Assembly: GCA_022059125.1 (NCBI GenBank)
Contig: JAEUWY010000005.1
Location: 3,162,001 to 3,226,000 of the forward strand
Length of the DNA: 64,000 nt
From: Corynespora cassiicola
Taxonomy: Eukaryota; Ascomycota; Dothideomycetes; Pleosporales; Corynesporascaceae
Direction: 5' to 3'
The notes beneath the pieces are model-generated. The model saw only the letters and a list, made by a program, of their open reading frames with translations, did not search any database and had not been told where the DNA came from. Below, in pieces: positions 1-10,917 of this stretch (its first letter is position 1; each line of letters begins with the position of its first letter). A program made the translations under genes and the position numbers.

Positions 1-261
1 AGCACCGTCACCGAGAGGCAGCAACACCAGCACCAGCACCACCAGCATCAGCAGCACCCGCAGCACCCGCACCGCGCCTCGCATCTGCTGCCCGACCCCC
101 AGCCTCTGCCCCCCACCGCCGCCGCCGGCTCGCTGGGCTTCAACCCCAACTCCTTCTCCCCCTCGGCCCCCGCCGACCCGCCATTGTCGTCGTCGGCCTC
201 GTCGTCGTCGTACTCGCCGCGCCTCGCCCACCGCCAGTCGATGCCCCTCTCGCACCAGGCT

Positions 262-292
<31 letters not shown>

Positions 293-2593
293 CCTACCCC
301 CCCTATGCCTCGTCCAACATGATCCCGCCCCGGAACCCCCCGCCGTCCCAGGGCCTGCGCGAGCGGCCCATGTCGACGAGCATGTACAACCACCCCAACC
401 TGTCCACCAGCTCGGCCACGGCCACCACCACCCCGGGCACCTACCGCTACAACGACGACGCCATGGCCGCCGACATACGGCGCACCGCCAGCTCCAGGGT
501 GCCCCACAGCGCCATGCATGCCGGCATGCCCACCCGCGAGCTCAGCAGGAGCGACCGCCCCTACCGCCAGTCCGCCCAATTGCCCGCCGGCAATGGCCCT
601 CTGCCCCCGCGCCGCAGCTCGCGGCGCATCCCCATGGACGGCCCCCACAGCTCCAGCGCCCCGGCCATGGGCCACCTCTCGGGCTCCCCCTACGGCCTCG
701 AGGGCGGCCCTCTGCCCAGCAGCGACGAGTGGAAGGACAAGGGCGCCGCCGTGGCCACCCGCCAGGACCTCGACCAGGCCGGCCGCCCCGTCACCCGCGT
801 CGTCAAGAAGGGCGTCAAGGACTTCAACTTCGGGAGGACCCTGGGCGAGGGCTCGTACAGCACCGTCCTGGCCGCCACCGACCGCCAGACGCTGCGCGAG
901 TACGCCATCAAAGTCCTCGACAAGCGTCACATCATCAAGGAGAAGAAGGTCAAGTACGTCAACATTGAAAAGGACACGCTCAACCGCCTGACCGAGCACC
1001 CGGGCATCGTCCGCTTGTACTACACCTTCCAGGACGAGCGTTCGCTGTACTTTGTCCTCGACCTGGCCTCGGGCGGGGAGCTGCTCGGCTTCCTCAAGAA
1101 GATGTCCACCTTTGATGTCGAGTGCACGCGCTTCTACGGCGCCCAGATACTAGACGCCATCGACTACATGCACTCCCGAGGCGTCATCCACCGCGACCTG
1201 AAGCCCGAGAACGTGCTGCTCGACGACCAGATGCATGTCAAGATTACGGATTTCGGAACTGCCAAGATTCTGGACCAGAAGAAGTCCAACGGCGTCGGCT
1301 CCATTGCGGGGGACCCCCTGGAAGGCGTCGAGTCGGACCGAGCCCAGTCCTTTGTCGGAACCGCAGAGTATGTCTCGCCAGAGCTGCTAACGGACAAGAA
1401 CGCGTGCAAGGCGAGCGACTTGTGGGCCTTTGGGTGCATCATTTACCAACTGCTTGCCGGTCGTCCGCCTTTCAAGGCTGCCAATGAGTACCAGACCTTC
1501 CAGAAGATCGTCGGGCTCGAGTACACCTTTCCCGATGGCTTCCCGCCGGTTGCCAAGGACCTGGTCGAGCGGTTGCTAGTTCTGGATCCACTGACCCGTC
1601 TCCCCATGGAGCACATCAAGAGCCACCAGTTCTTCGACGGCATCACCTGGGGCAAAGGTCTGTGGAAGCAGAAGGCACCACGACTAAAGTCCTATGCTCC
1701 TCCTCCCCATGAGCCCATTAGACTCAATGGTAAGACGGCCTCGCTCCACGGACGCGGTCGAGCCCCCTTGATTGACTTGTGTTTAGGCCCATCCACCCCC
1801 AGCACATCAGCTAATCCGCAGATGCGCCCGACCCCACGGCTCATCACCGAACTCCCGCCTCCAAGCCAGCTCGACATAGAATGGTCGCCGGTCCTGACCA
1901 AGAGGGACGAACGAATCTTGAAGCTTGCCAACATGTTCGTAACCCAACATCCCCCTGGCCACCCGGTCGGCGGCAAGGACGATGTCGTCGAGGCTCCTAA
2001 GAAATTCTCTCGCTTTTTCAGCAGCAATACGGTCAAGAAGCGCCAGCGACTGGTCATGATAACCTCTAATGCCCGCGTTCTCATGTGTGCGGCCGGCACA
2101 AACGACAAGAAGCTGAAGGAAGAAGTGTCTCTGCTTGCACCCAACTGCTCTTGGAGAAGCTTCCAGGACTCCAAAGGCCTGACATCTTGGCTTGTCGAGA
2201 CAGTATGCACCTTCCATCATTTCACCGCCCCCTTTCCTGGCTGACGTAATCTAGCGCGAGAAACAGTACGTCTTCGAAGATCCGAAGAACACAACTAGCG
2301 ACCCCGACGGCAGTAAATATTCCAGCCAAGAATGGCTTGACAGCATCGAACAGGCCAGGGATTACGCTCTGTCGCAGAGCATGGCAAACTCCTACTCCGG
2401 CGATTCTGCTCTGAATGACCCAAACTCGATCCTTTCTAGCCCAACCAGTACGTTAGGAGGTGATTCCGCCTTGGACGGTGTCAACATTCCTACTTCACGT
2501 CATCTCCGCAAAGATCACGGAGATACTGATTCACTGAAGGGCAGGAAAAGATTCAGCAAACGCCACTCAAAAAATGGTCTCGCAAATTTTTGA
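1..2593 (+). CDS. pkh1: PDK1-type serine/threonine kinase (Pkh/Ksg1 family), 5' partial
   Basis: The reading frame is open from base 1, so the start lies upstream of the window. Exons: 1-1729 (or unspliced through 1730-1786), 1787-2202, 2255-2593. The N-terminus is low-complexity (Gln/His/Ser/Pro) with a polyQ run near 264-293. The kinase domain spans about 820-1650: glycine loop GEGSYS (from 844), AIKVLDK lysine (904-906), HRDLKPEN (from 1189), DFG (1249-1257), and an activation segment ending in GTAEYVSPE. A C-terminal PH-like domain follows (about 1880-2350); intron 2203-2254 (GTATGC...CTGAC...TAG) lies within it, with exon 3 resuming at REKQYVFEDP. The segment 1730-1786 has GTAAGA and TTTAG borders, is 57 nt and has no stop, so it is probably an in-phase intron. 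Family knowledge: PDK1/Pkh kinases phosphorylate the activation loop of AGC kinases downstream of lipid signals, controlling cell-wall integrity and endocytosis. Confidence 0.92.
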
Positions 2594-3899
2594 AGTCGCA
2601 CCAAATCACTTAAAAATAACACTGCATCGACGGTGTCTCTTTTGACACACATTTCCTTCTCTGGCTTGGTCTCACAGCACAATATCTTGGCTTTCATACG
2701 ATTGGCATTTCCTGACACGACCAATCTGCTCACCTACCCATCATCCAGCGATCGGCGTTCGGGCGTCTTGATTCTGTCCTTCACATGCGGCTCATCCCCT
2801 CTTCCCTTTGTTCTTTTCTCGTCTTGTCCAGTCTTGGCTTGGGCAGCTGAAGGGACGTTTTCTTGGCTCAACCTTTGCATTTAGCGGCCCAGACCTTTTA
2901 CTCTATTTCTGCTTCTTTTGACTGGGACCGTGGCCAGACGCACCGGATCGGATCTCCTTTTTCCTTTTATTTTTGCTAGGCTAGAGCGACCGTGCCTTGG
3001 GTCTGGCCTTGGTTCGATAGGGACTCCTTTTTTTCGCCTCTGCGCATGTCAAGTCGGTGTGCACTGGTATGGGTGCTTGGTTTATCTTCTTCGTGTACTT
3101 ACTCCGACATTAAAAGGAAGACTAAGATGTGCTTTGAATAGAAGCACCGGCTTCGATTGCCACTTTCGGGGTGTCCTCATTCCTCTTCTATCTGAGCTGG
3201 CTCCCACCTAGCTCGACTGGATTCGGACCCCGCAAATTGAACGCGTTTTGTTGATTCCTGGTACGAAGTACATGACAAAAGTGAGCTTATGCCACTTTGA
3301 AGGGTGTTGTTTTGTCTGGACTGCACAACGTGCACCATCAAAAGTACTCGTTGCTGGGGGTTTAATACCTACTCTAACCTGGCCTGATTTTCACCTGGCT
3401 TCCTTGGATCAGAGGAATGGTTGCTTTCATGTTCAGAGCTTGTTACTCGCCGATGGCCTGCTATCTCTATTGCTATGGCTCTTTCTTGGGAGAACGAATT
3501 TCAAAAGTGGTGCGGGAAGTGATCAAATCCAAAGACAGCTACTGGTGGGTTCATGCAATACTTCTTTATGAGCACCAGGCCTTTTCGGATTCCACCCCCG
3601 CATGGTGTCAATGACTTGGATATCGTACTTTTGTATTCATGACGGGCGAATTGATCATGTGCTTAGTAAAATGTTGGTCTTCACAGGTGCTTCCCAATGT
3701 TGCGTCCAAAGCCATCCGTCATGGTTCGACTTCTTTCATGTGTATTTGCCGCTAGCTTGTGACAGGAGGATCAGTTCCAGGCCAGGATATATGGTAGGAT
3801 GGATGCGTCCGAGCAAAGAACTGTATACTAGGATTTCGCGACCTGGCATTTTGGTTCCTGTCTCTGCTGTTTTACCTTTTAATATCCATTTTCAAAATA
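2594..3899. other. Intergenic: kinase 3' UTR and upstream region of the WSC gene
   Basis: About 1.3 kb, rich in pyrimidine runs on the + strand. The short open frames here (for example around 2918-3211 and 3248-3571) show no recognisable domain and no intron logic. I see no gene, RNA gene or repeat. Confidence 0.5.
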
Positions 3900-5398
3900 A
3901 TGTACCTCTCCACTCCAGTTTTGGCTACCTCTATACCATCTGCGGTGGCTCTCACTGCCGCTATTGCGCATGAGCGGTCATCCATCGACAGTGTCCAAGA
4001 TATGCTCAAGCGCACACTACCTGCTTCTTTTCCCTCGAACGGGTGGAGCTATATCGGTTGCTATCTGGACAATGTTTCGCAGCGAGTCCTCTCTGAGGCT
4101 TCATGCTTCGATGATAAGGCCATGACAGGTGAGGCATGCGTGGATTTTTGTGGAGAGCAGGGCTATACTATTGCTGGAGTTGGTGAGTACCAATGCATTT
4201 CTGTGCTTCTACATGCCAACCTAGTATAGAGTACGGACGAGAGTGCTACTGCGGTTTCGAGTTCTTGCTCAAAACTACGGCAAAGGCAGCCGATTGCAAT
4301 ATGGCTTGCAGCGGGGACAGTGCTCAGGCTTGTGGCGGGCCGAATCGTCTTTCTGCATTCGCAAACGGCGCGCCTGGTCCTGTCGCCAATTTAGGCGTAA
4401 ATTCGTTCGTATTCAAGGGCTGTTGGTCCGATAGCGTGCAAGCTCGTACTCTTTCCCACCCAGTCCGAACACAAGGGGATTCTGGCGGTTTGTCAATTGC
4501 GGCCTGCACCTCTGCGTGCAAGGGCCAGGGTTTCATTTACAGTGGTGTTGAATACGGAAGAGGTAGGTCATACCTGCTATTTATAAAATTCACTTTGCAT
4601 ATCCTGGCGCTGGGCATATCCTTGGGCTCATGTCGCTGATCATGCTTGAATGCAGAATGCTGGTGCGGAGCAGCCCTGAATAGTATCGCCCAAAGTATTC
4701 CAGGAGGCCCGGTCATTAGTGGTTGCGACTTTGTCTGCACGGGCAACGCGTCCGAATTCTGCGGTGGCGCCAACCGTCTCAGCCTCTATCAATTCGATGA
4801 CCGCATCGACATCATTAAAAACGGCAGATTCGAAGAAGAGGAGGGTTGGGAGGTGACTTCGAATCCTGACCTTTCGCACCAAGGCCAAGTGTACGGTTAT
4901 GGCTATGCAATGACGGAATACGCACACTCTGGCGAAAGAGCCGGATTAGTTGAAGACACCTCCTCTGGCGAAGCGACAAATCGCTCCGTGTGTCTCAGCC
5001 AGGTGGTTGACCATACGCGCATCGGTCCTCATGACTTCTCTGCCGCCATCGGGCGCATACCATCTACCACGAGATTCTCCGGAACCAAAATTCAATACGC
5101 CATCTACGTTGACAACATATTCCTGAATGGTGGAACAGTATGCCTCCCCGGAAACACCAAGAATTCATGTCCTATCAAGGCAATCAACGAACAGCGCACA
5201 TATGACCTGGTCCGTTTCTCAGTGTTCGTTCCTGAGGCTTTACTGGGCCTCCACAGGCTTTCAATTTGCGCGACATACGACTTTAGGGAGCTTGGCACAC
5301 CATTGAGTCCAAATGGAGACGATGCGGATAAGGAGTCCGGGGGCAGCAGCGCGGATATTTTCGTTGTCGATGATGTAAGTGTACTAGTCAAGGACTAG
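3900..5398 (+). CDS. Secreted protein with two WSC domains and a C-terminal carbohydrate-binding-like domain
   Basis: Exons 3900-4182, 4230-4562 and 4656-5398 give 452 aa. Introns are 47 and 93 nt with GTGAGT and GTAGGT donors; both splice inside the same conserved spot (GVEYGRE|CYCG and GVEYGRE|CWCG), which supports the model. An apolar N-terminus (about residues 1-24, ending AIA|H) looks like a signal peptide; no later membrane segment is evident. WSC domain 1 covers about residues 46-130 (from WSYIGCY), WSC domain 2 about 145-250 (FKGCW...). The last 200 residues start with IIKNGRFEEEEGW and end FVVDDVSVLVKD, a pattern of galactose-binding-like beta-sandwich modules in fungal secreted proteins. 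WSC domains bind wall polysaccharides in other fungi; without a transmembrane helix this is more likely a secreted lectin-like or wall protein than a stress sensor. No catalytic domain is visible. Confidence 0.85.
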
Positions 5399-6191
5399 GC
5401 TGGTAATAACTGCAGCAATGAAATATAATTCTCAAATCTTGGGTGCAGATGAGGCGGTGGCTTCTTCGCGTTCCCGTGGCCTAGGAGGGAAGCGTTGGCA
5501 ACATATTTACATTGCAACTGTCGACCATACCAGACAACGTTAGACATGTAAATGTCTCATGCAGAAAGTCTGACAGCCTTGCATGACAATGCAGTCAATT
5601 CCACATGGTATAGCACTCTTGTTTATCCAATGCAAGCTTTTCCCCGCAATGCTAAGGCGCACTACCGAAAAGGTTCACCCCGGAATTTTCTCGATGCGGG
5701 GTCCGTCTTGGAGCCAGCCATGCGAGGTTTCAATGACTCTTGGCAACCAGATATATATTAAACCGGCCATTTATATTAATACCAACCAGTCATCCCTGGT
5801 GCTCGGGCCATACGCCTTAAACTCGTTTTGTCGCAGCGATGCTGGACCAAGCGATGATCATGATCAGGATGAGCTAACTCGTATGGGGCACGGCAGCATG
5901 ATGACCTGAAATTTGCCTCTATGGTGGTAAGATAGGCGCGGGTGTCTGTAAGCATTCATTGGAGGGCTTTCCAAGTCGTGGTAAGGTCTTGGTTTCCACG
6001 AATGACAGTACTTTATCAGCCCTTACACTGAACGCTTCTGGTCACTATGCTGGCTGCCAGGAGAGGTCACCAGTCACAAAAAAAAGTATAAAGAGGCATG
6101 AACATCTTCGTAGAAGTGCAGCTCAAATTCACAAACTGAGATTGACAACTCTTCACCACTTCTCATCCCTGCTCTACTCTCACCTTCCACA
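5399..6191. other. Intergenic region with the pectate lyase promoter
   Basis: About 790 bases without a supported gene. It contains the 3' UTR of the WSC gene and the promoter and leader of the pectate lyase gene; a TATA-like box is listed separately. Confidence 0.5.
6087..6093 (+). promoter_or_regulatory. TATA box of the pectate lyase gene
   Basis: TATAAAG lies 99 nt upstream of the ATG at 6192, followed by a CA-rich leader. This is the normal position for a strongly expressed fungal secreted-enzyme gene. The transcription start is inferred, not seen. Confidence 0.5.
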
Positions 6192-7092
6192 ATGAAGTAC
6201 GCATTTGCAACTCTTCTCTTAACCGCGGCTACGGCCATTGCTGCACCCACCGCTACAGCTTTCCCATCACCTGCCGGCGAAACAGCTTTCCCCACTCCCG
6301 TTTTGGTCAAGGGAAGCTTCGATGGAAAGATGGTTCGCTACTCCAGGAACCGTATGTCAACATCTATTTTTGCTTCAATCCATTACATAGCTGACAGTTA
6401 TCTAAGCCGACACCTGCCAGGAGCAGAAGGAGACCGATGAAGCTGCTGCTATGTTCATCGTCGAAGATGGTGGCAGCGTCTCCAATGTCATTCTGAGCAA
6501 GGCTCAAGCCGAAGGAATTCACTGTCGTGGCGCCTGTACTTTGACCAACGTGTGGTGGGAAGACGTGAGTATCCTATGCACTTGAATCCTGGTATCTAAT
6601 ACTGATGGTTTCAAAAAAAAAAGGTTTGCGAAGATGCTGCTACATTCAAGCAGCCGGCTGGAAAGACATCGTATGTCATTGGGGGTGGTGCCAGAAAGGC
6701 ATCCGACAAGATCTTCCAATTCAACGGTCGCGGCACTGTCAGCATCAAGAACTTCTATGCTGAGGATTACGGAAAAATTGTTCGAAGCTGTGGTGACTGC
6801 ACTGCCAATGGAGGGCCACGCAACATCATCATTGACGGTGTTACCGCCAAGGATGGAGGCGTGCTCTGCGGCATCAACACCAACTTCGGTGGTACGTTTA
6901 CCAAATATTCGCAAAATATACCCGACTGATATTTTATTAGATACCTGCAAGATCACCAACTCGTGTCAGGATAGCGGCAAGAGCTGTGACAGGTACAAGG
7001 GTGTTGTTAAGGGCCAAGGCAGCACATCGAAACTTGGAAGTGGGCCAGATGGAACCTATTGCACTGTCAGTGGACTCACTGAGTCTTGCTAA
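6192..7092 (+). CDS. Secreted pectate lyase, polysaccharide lyase family 3
   Basis: Exons 6192-6351, 6407-6564, 6624-6891 and 6941-7092 give 245 aa, the usual PL3 length. Introns are 55, 59, 59 and 49-nt class with GTATGT/GTGAGT/GTACGT donors; a GCTGAC branch site is visible in intron 1. A signal peptide is clear ([17 protein letters not shown]). The mature protein shows the PL3 core in order: [77 protein letters not shown] and [11 protein letters not shown]3 enzymes cleave de-esterified polygalacturonate by calcium-dependent beta-elimination in a right-handed beta-helix fold. The protein acts outside the cell on plant cell walls, pointing to a plant-associated or plant-litter lifestyle. No truncation is seen. 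Confidence 0.93.
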
Positions 7093-7901
7093 GCAGGTGG
7101 CTACCCCAATTACTCTGTGGTGGGGTAATTTTTCCTTCCGCCTTGATGCAGCATGTCAGCAATGACTTATTGTACATAGTTTCCGGTACTCGTGCTTCTG
7201 TATATAGTCACGGCCATCTCAAATGGACCTAAATGTTCACGTATAAAATTTGATATATGGGCTCATCTTGCATATCTAGACGGCGAAAATCCGTTTATCA
7301 ACTATTATTTAATCGTCATTCAACCCCCGCCCCGTAGCAGTAGAAAAAATCGAAGGCTTAAGCAATTGTTGTCTGAATCATATATCTGTGAGATTAATGG
7401 TCATTATGGAATTAGCTACTATAATAGAGAAGATTCTAATGGTATTAAAATGGAGATATCCGGAACTCTAGTGTTCAGGCAACAAAGAGGAGTCTTTTTG
7501 ACGAACGACTCTAACAACAGACCTCTACATGTTCCTTGTCTAAAGTTCATATCTGGAACTAAAACAGCACTCACATAATTTAAAGATATTAGTAAGCCCC
7601 CAAATTTATATACAGACCGCGCGCTCGCAATCCAAACCTCAATCTCATGCCTATTCATTCAGTCATAACTAGTAGGATCCAAGCTGCAACAGCAAGGTTC
7701 AAATTGGTTGCTTTCTGGACTGTACTAATTCCCATGAAGATTTTAACATACCCAGTGGTTGATATTCGACAATTTTTGTTCAATCCCCGCTTCATAGTTA
7801 TTAGGATTTAATACGAGAGCAATAAGAAATCATACCAGGTTTATACACAACGGGCGGGCACAACATGTTCCTCCATCCAACAGCGGCAGCTACTCGATTT
7901 A
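7093..7901. other. Intergenic, moderately AT-rich
   Basis: About 800 bases between two convergent genes (pectate lyase on +, oxygenase on -). One 129-codon open frame at 7192-7578 begins without ATG and matches nothing I know; I do not call it a gene. Confidence 0.45.
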
Positions 7902-9284
7902 TTACACCGGTAGAACAACCTTAACACCCATGTACTCCCTTTGATGCATGAGCTTTCCATCAATTATGACCTGGTGAACACCGACTCGGTTATGTTCGGT
8001 ATCAGTTGGGTCGGTAGCGGTAGCGATCTGAATCTCACGCCATTGGCGGTTGGTGGGTACGAGTTTGCCTTCCGCTGTGCGTCTCTTGAACTCCGAGTAT
8101 ACGCCCTGGTCTTCGATGCATCCTTCTCGTTGGATGAGTGGTGATTCTGGTACGAGGTATTAGTAAACGGCCAGAGTAGTTGTTCAAGTGGTTCAACTGA
8201 CCTTTCGCGGGAGCCATGCGCAAGTCGCCAACAGAGCTGTTAAAAAGCACAAGAGAGAGGCGCTCCGACTCCAACTGATCGACCGGAGGCTTAAAAACTC
8301 GGTGTCGTGTCGCCTTAAAATGACCTCCAGAGACAATTTCCAATGTGTCACCAATGTTGATGACAAGTGCACCTGGCTTGTATGGCACGTAGTACCATTT
8401 CTCATCCTGGCCCCAGATCTGGAGACAAGAGATTGGAACGGAGAACAAGAGCGTAGTCAAGCCAAAATCGGTATGACCATGCATTCGAAGGCCCTTGGAA
8501 GCCTCTTCTGTCTCCTTCTTTACTGGACGGAAGAGCGCATGGCGAAAGTAACCCTCTCCAGTCGGGCTGCCATGTGACTGCACTTTAGTCCAGAGATAGT
8601 CGTCAGGCAACTCCAAGACACGCGAAAACAAATTAAGGAGTCGTCTGTTGACCGATTTGGTGAGGTAATTGCAGAACTCTTCGATCTCGTCCATGAAGGG
8701 ATGTAAGCACTTTGGGATGCGATCGTGGTTCTGCCATTCTTGCTTGTACCAGTTAAATTGTTCAATCCCATCAGGAGGTCCGCGGTGGCGCTGTCATATG
8801 AAACAGAGACGGAGTCAGTTGATTTTTATGTGGAAGTTGTAAGGGTAAGAGTAGCGCACCTTGAATCCATATGGATGTTTGTAGCCTGACCATTCGCCGG
8901 TCTCAGGGTGAAAAAGAAGGCGCTCTTTATCCTCCTCGCTTATGTTGTTGTACATGTATTGTGCAAGTGCAAACTGACGGTGGAGCTATTGGCGTGTCAA
9001 ACATAAAGTTTTCAGAGGTATTTGCGCATGTGGCTTACCTGCTCCAGAGAGATACCGTAGTTCTCGAGGAAAAGAAAGCCGTCCTCACGGATGGCCCGCT
9101 TGACCTGGCTCACCAACTTGTCTAAAACAGCAGGATCATCGGAATCAAGCAATGACAGGTCGATAGAGGTGAGTTCGGCAAAGTTCTCCTTTTGCCGGGT
9201 AACTGGAGGGGGAATCCATTCGGGCACGAAGGGTTTTCCGGGTAGGTCGGCAGCGGGTGGGTTAAATGGGGCTGTGGGCGCCAT
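7902..9284 (-). CDS. 2-oxoglutarate/Fe(II)-dependent oxygenase, isopenicillin-N-synthase-like
   Basis: Read on the minus strand: exons 9284-9039, 8985-8860, 8790-8202 and 8146-7902 give 401 aa. Introns are 53, 69 and 55 nt; all junctions keep frame, and intron 2 has an AACTGAC branch site. The start MAPTAPFNPPA is at 9284. The N-terminal DIOX_N part includes AIREDGFLFLENYGISLEQ. The catalytic core has the iron triad as HTD in GHTDFGL, the distal His in KATRHRV, and the 2-oxoglutarate Arg in ERLSLVLF (R-x-S). The family oxidises small molecules (hydroxylation, desaturation, ring closure). The C-terminal exon carries a long family-specific tail ending YMGVKVVLPV. The gene is divergent from the RidA-like gene; the shared 692-nt promoter has two identical palindromes. 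The substrate cannot be deduced. Confidence 0.9.
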
Positions 9285-9694
9285 AGTTCAGAAGATTTCT
9301 CAATAGGTGTTCAGATCGATGTAGGTGGGTTTGGATTATGCTAGAGTTGGTTTGTGTGAACGTCTTATATTTCGTTTGTACGGCACTGGTGCTGAGGAGG
9401 TATGGAAAAGAACGCAGGGTGATCATACGAGACAGTCGAGCTCCGCCGCTGCCGAAAAAAAAGAGCTGCGGATGAAGTAATCATGTTTTCTGCTGCCTCT
9501 CTGCCCCTTGCGTGATTCAACATGCGCAAATGGGATCGCTGATACCCTACCCTGGGGACCCATGTCACCATTCTTCCCGTATTTCGTAAAACCAGCAGTT
9601 GTGTCTTGGAATTGAGAGCTCCACTGTGAACCGTTATCTTGGTATCAATCTTGAGAAAATGGGTTTGGCGGAGTTGGTCGCGAAGGGGAAGAGT

Positions 9695-9711
9695 GGGAGG
9701 AGACTCCTCCC
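9695..9711. promoter_or_regulatory. 17-nt palindrome, copy 1
   Basis: GGGAGGAG-A-CTCCTCCC, an exact inverted repeat around a single central base. An identical second copy starts 74 bases downstream. Its place in a divergent promoter suggests a dimeric regulator site; that is inference. Confidence 0.55.
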
Positions 9712-9768
9712 AGATCCCGGCACTTCTGCGCCCAAATTGCCGAAATGGGCTCCGCATGCTTGGCAAAC

Positions 9769-9785
9769 GGGAGGAGACTCCTCCC
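9769..9785. promoter_or_regulatory. 17-nt palindrome, copy 2
   Basis: Exact second copy of the palindrome at 9695-9711. Flanking bases differ between the two copies (TGGGAG...CCCAGA versus CGGGAG...CCCGCA), so only the palindrome itself is repeated. Confidence 0.55.
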
Positions 9786-9976
9786 GCATGTCACTGGATT
9801 TGTGTTGCGCCTGCAAGTGTAATTTTTCGTCTTTTCGGATGCATTGCGCTCAGAATATAAATCAGAGATAAGGAAGGCGGGTAAAACATCTACATTTCGC
9901 AGTTCAACCATTTTTCTTTACACGTTAGGACCATACGAAGCCCCAGCATCCCCGCCCATACTTTTTTTCATCCACC

Positions 9977-10454
9977 ATGTCGCGCCAACTTATTTCCAGC
10001 GAGAAGTTTCCTCCCAAGCCACACAACTGTTAGTGCTGTCGCAACATGCACTCCATTTTTGCGCCACTGACGAAATTGCAGGTCCTGCCGTTAAGGTCCC
10101 TGGTCTGGTGTTCTGCGCCGGCCAGACCGCCACTGGTGAGATAAAGCAAGCAACCGTAAGCGCCTTTAATGAGCAAGCGAAGCTTGTTTAGAGGGGAATC
10201 TTACAAAAGCTAACCATTTGTTCGGGTAGAGGACTGTTTTGCAGAATCTTAAGGAGGTGCTTGAGCTTTCAGGATCATCGCTCGAGCAGGTGGTCAAGTA
10301 CAATGTCTACCTCGCCGACATGAAGGACTTTGCCGCAATGAACGAGGTGTATATAGATTTCCTGCCGAAGCCTATGCCATCGCGCTCGTGCCTCCAGGCT
10401 CTTCCACCGGGTGACGGGACGGTTATAGAAATTGAGTGCATTGCTCAGGCTTAA
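9977..10454 (+). CDS. RidA/YjgF/YER057c/UK114-family protein
   Basis: Exons 9977-10028, 10082-10155 and 10230-10454 give 116 aa, the normal size for this one-domain family. Intron 1 (GTTAGT...CACTGACG...GCAG, 53 nt) and intron 2 (74 nt) both keep frame. Seen motifs: ISSEKFPP, CPAVKVPGLVFCAGQT, the helix RTVLQNLKEVLELSGSSLEQVVKYNVYLADM, and the C-terminal SRSCLQALPPGDGTVIEIECIA. The Arg in SRSC aligns with the arginine that binds substrate carboxylate in active RidA proteins, so deaminase activity on enamines/imines is possible. The trimer's canonical N-terminal GPYS is replaced by HNCPAV, suggesting a divergent paralogue tied to a pathway rather than the mitochondrial housekeeping form. It is divergent from the oxygenase gene. 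Confidence 0.88.
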
Positions 10455-10782
10455 AACTTGGCAGCAATGAAAATAAAGTATAAAACAAAGATGTGAATGT
10501 GAGTTAGTTCTGATGACAGTCCCTTGCTAGTATGGCCAACACGAATATTTTATTCGAGTCCATGCACAACTACATCATGCACATACAGTTTTTTCGACTG
10601 CGATATCCTTTATCGGAATTAGTGAGCTAGTGACTTTTGCGACCGAGCAGATGATCATCTGGGTTCCATTCTAGCAATAAAATTGACCTCTTATCTGTGT
10701 GTCCATATGTGGAAATTTTACAAACCACGCTCCTCGGTGCTGAAACTTAATTAAAATACATTTGCCATGATATTTTTCACAG
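10455..10782. other. Intergenic between the RidA-like gene and the Fot1-like element
   Basis: About 330 bases of AT-leaning sequence, including the 3' UTR of the RidA-like gene. Nothing else is recognised. Confidence 0.4.
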
Positions 10783-10784
10783 TA

Positions 10785-10845
10785 ACGTAAAGGATAAGCG
10801 AGCCGATCGGACAAGCGAGCCGATCAGCCCCTGACTGCCCCAGCA
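10785..10845 (+). repeat. Left terminal inverted repeat of the Fot1-like element
   Basis: Starts ACGTAAAGGATAAGCGAGCC after the TA target site. Contains two copies of AAGCGAGCCGATC with 17-nt spacing, then CCCCTGACTGCCCC. Mirrors 12576-12636. Confidence 0.9.
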
Positions 10846-10917
10846 CCTACGCAACCACCTACTCAACCACCTTAAGAAAATACTGTAATAACTTAATACA
10901 AGGAGTAACTACGGTAG

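Larger units (their letters stand above)
9285..9976. promoter_or_regulatory. Shared divergent promoter (oxygenase / RidA-like gene)
   Basis: 692 bases between two divergent starts. A TATAAAT box at 9856-9862 lies 115 nt upstream of the RidA-like start. The 17-nt palindrome GGGAGGAGACTCCTCCC occurs twice, at 9695-9711 and 9769-9785, and is listed separately. Confidence 0.55.

Noticed and set aside
2918..3973. Series of 70-120-codon open frames on + upstream of the WSC gene
   Set aside because: No domain, no consistent splicing between them and heavy pyrimidine bias; best seen as UTR and promoter sequence.
7192..7578. 129-codon open frame on +
   Set aside because: No ATG start, AT-leaning composition, no family resemblance, and it lies where two convergent genes end.
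9695..9785. CRISPR-like repeat pair
   Set aside because: Only two copies, palindromic, in a eukaryotic promoter; a regulatory site is the sensible reading.
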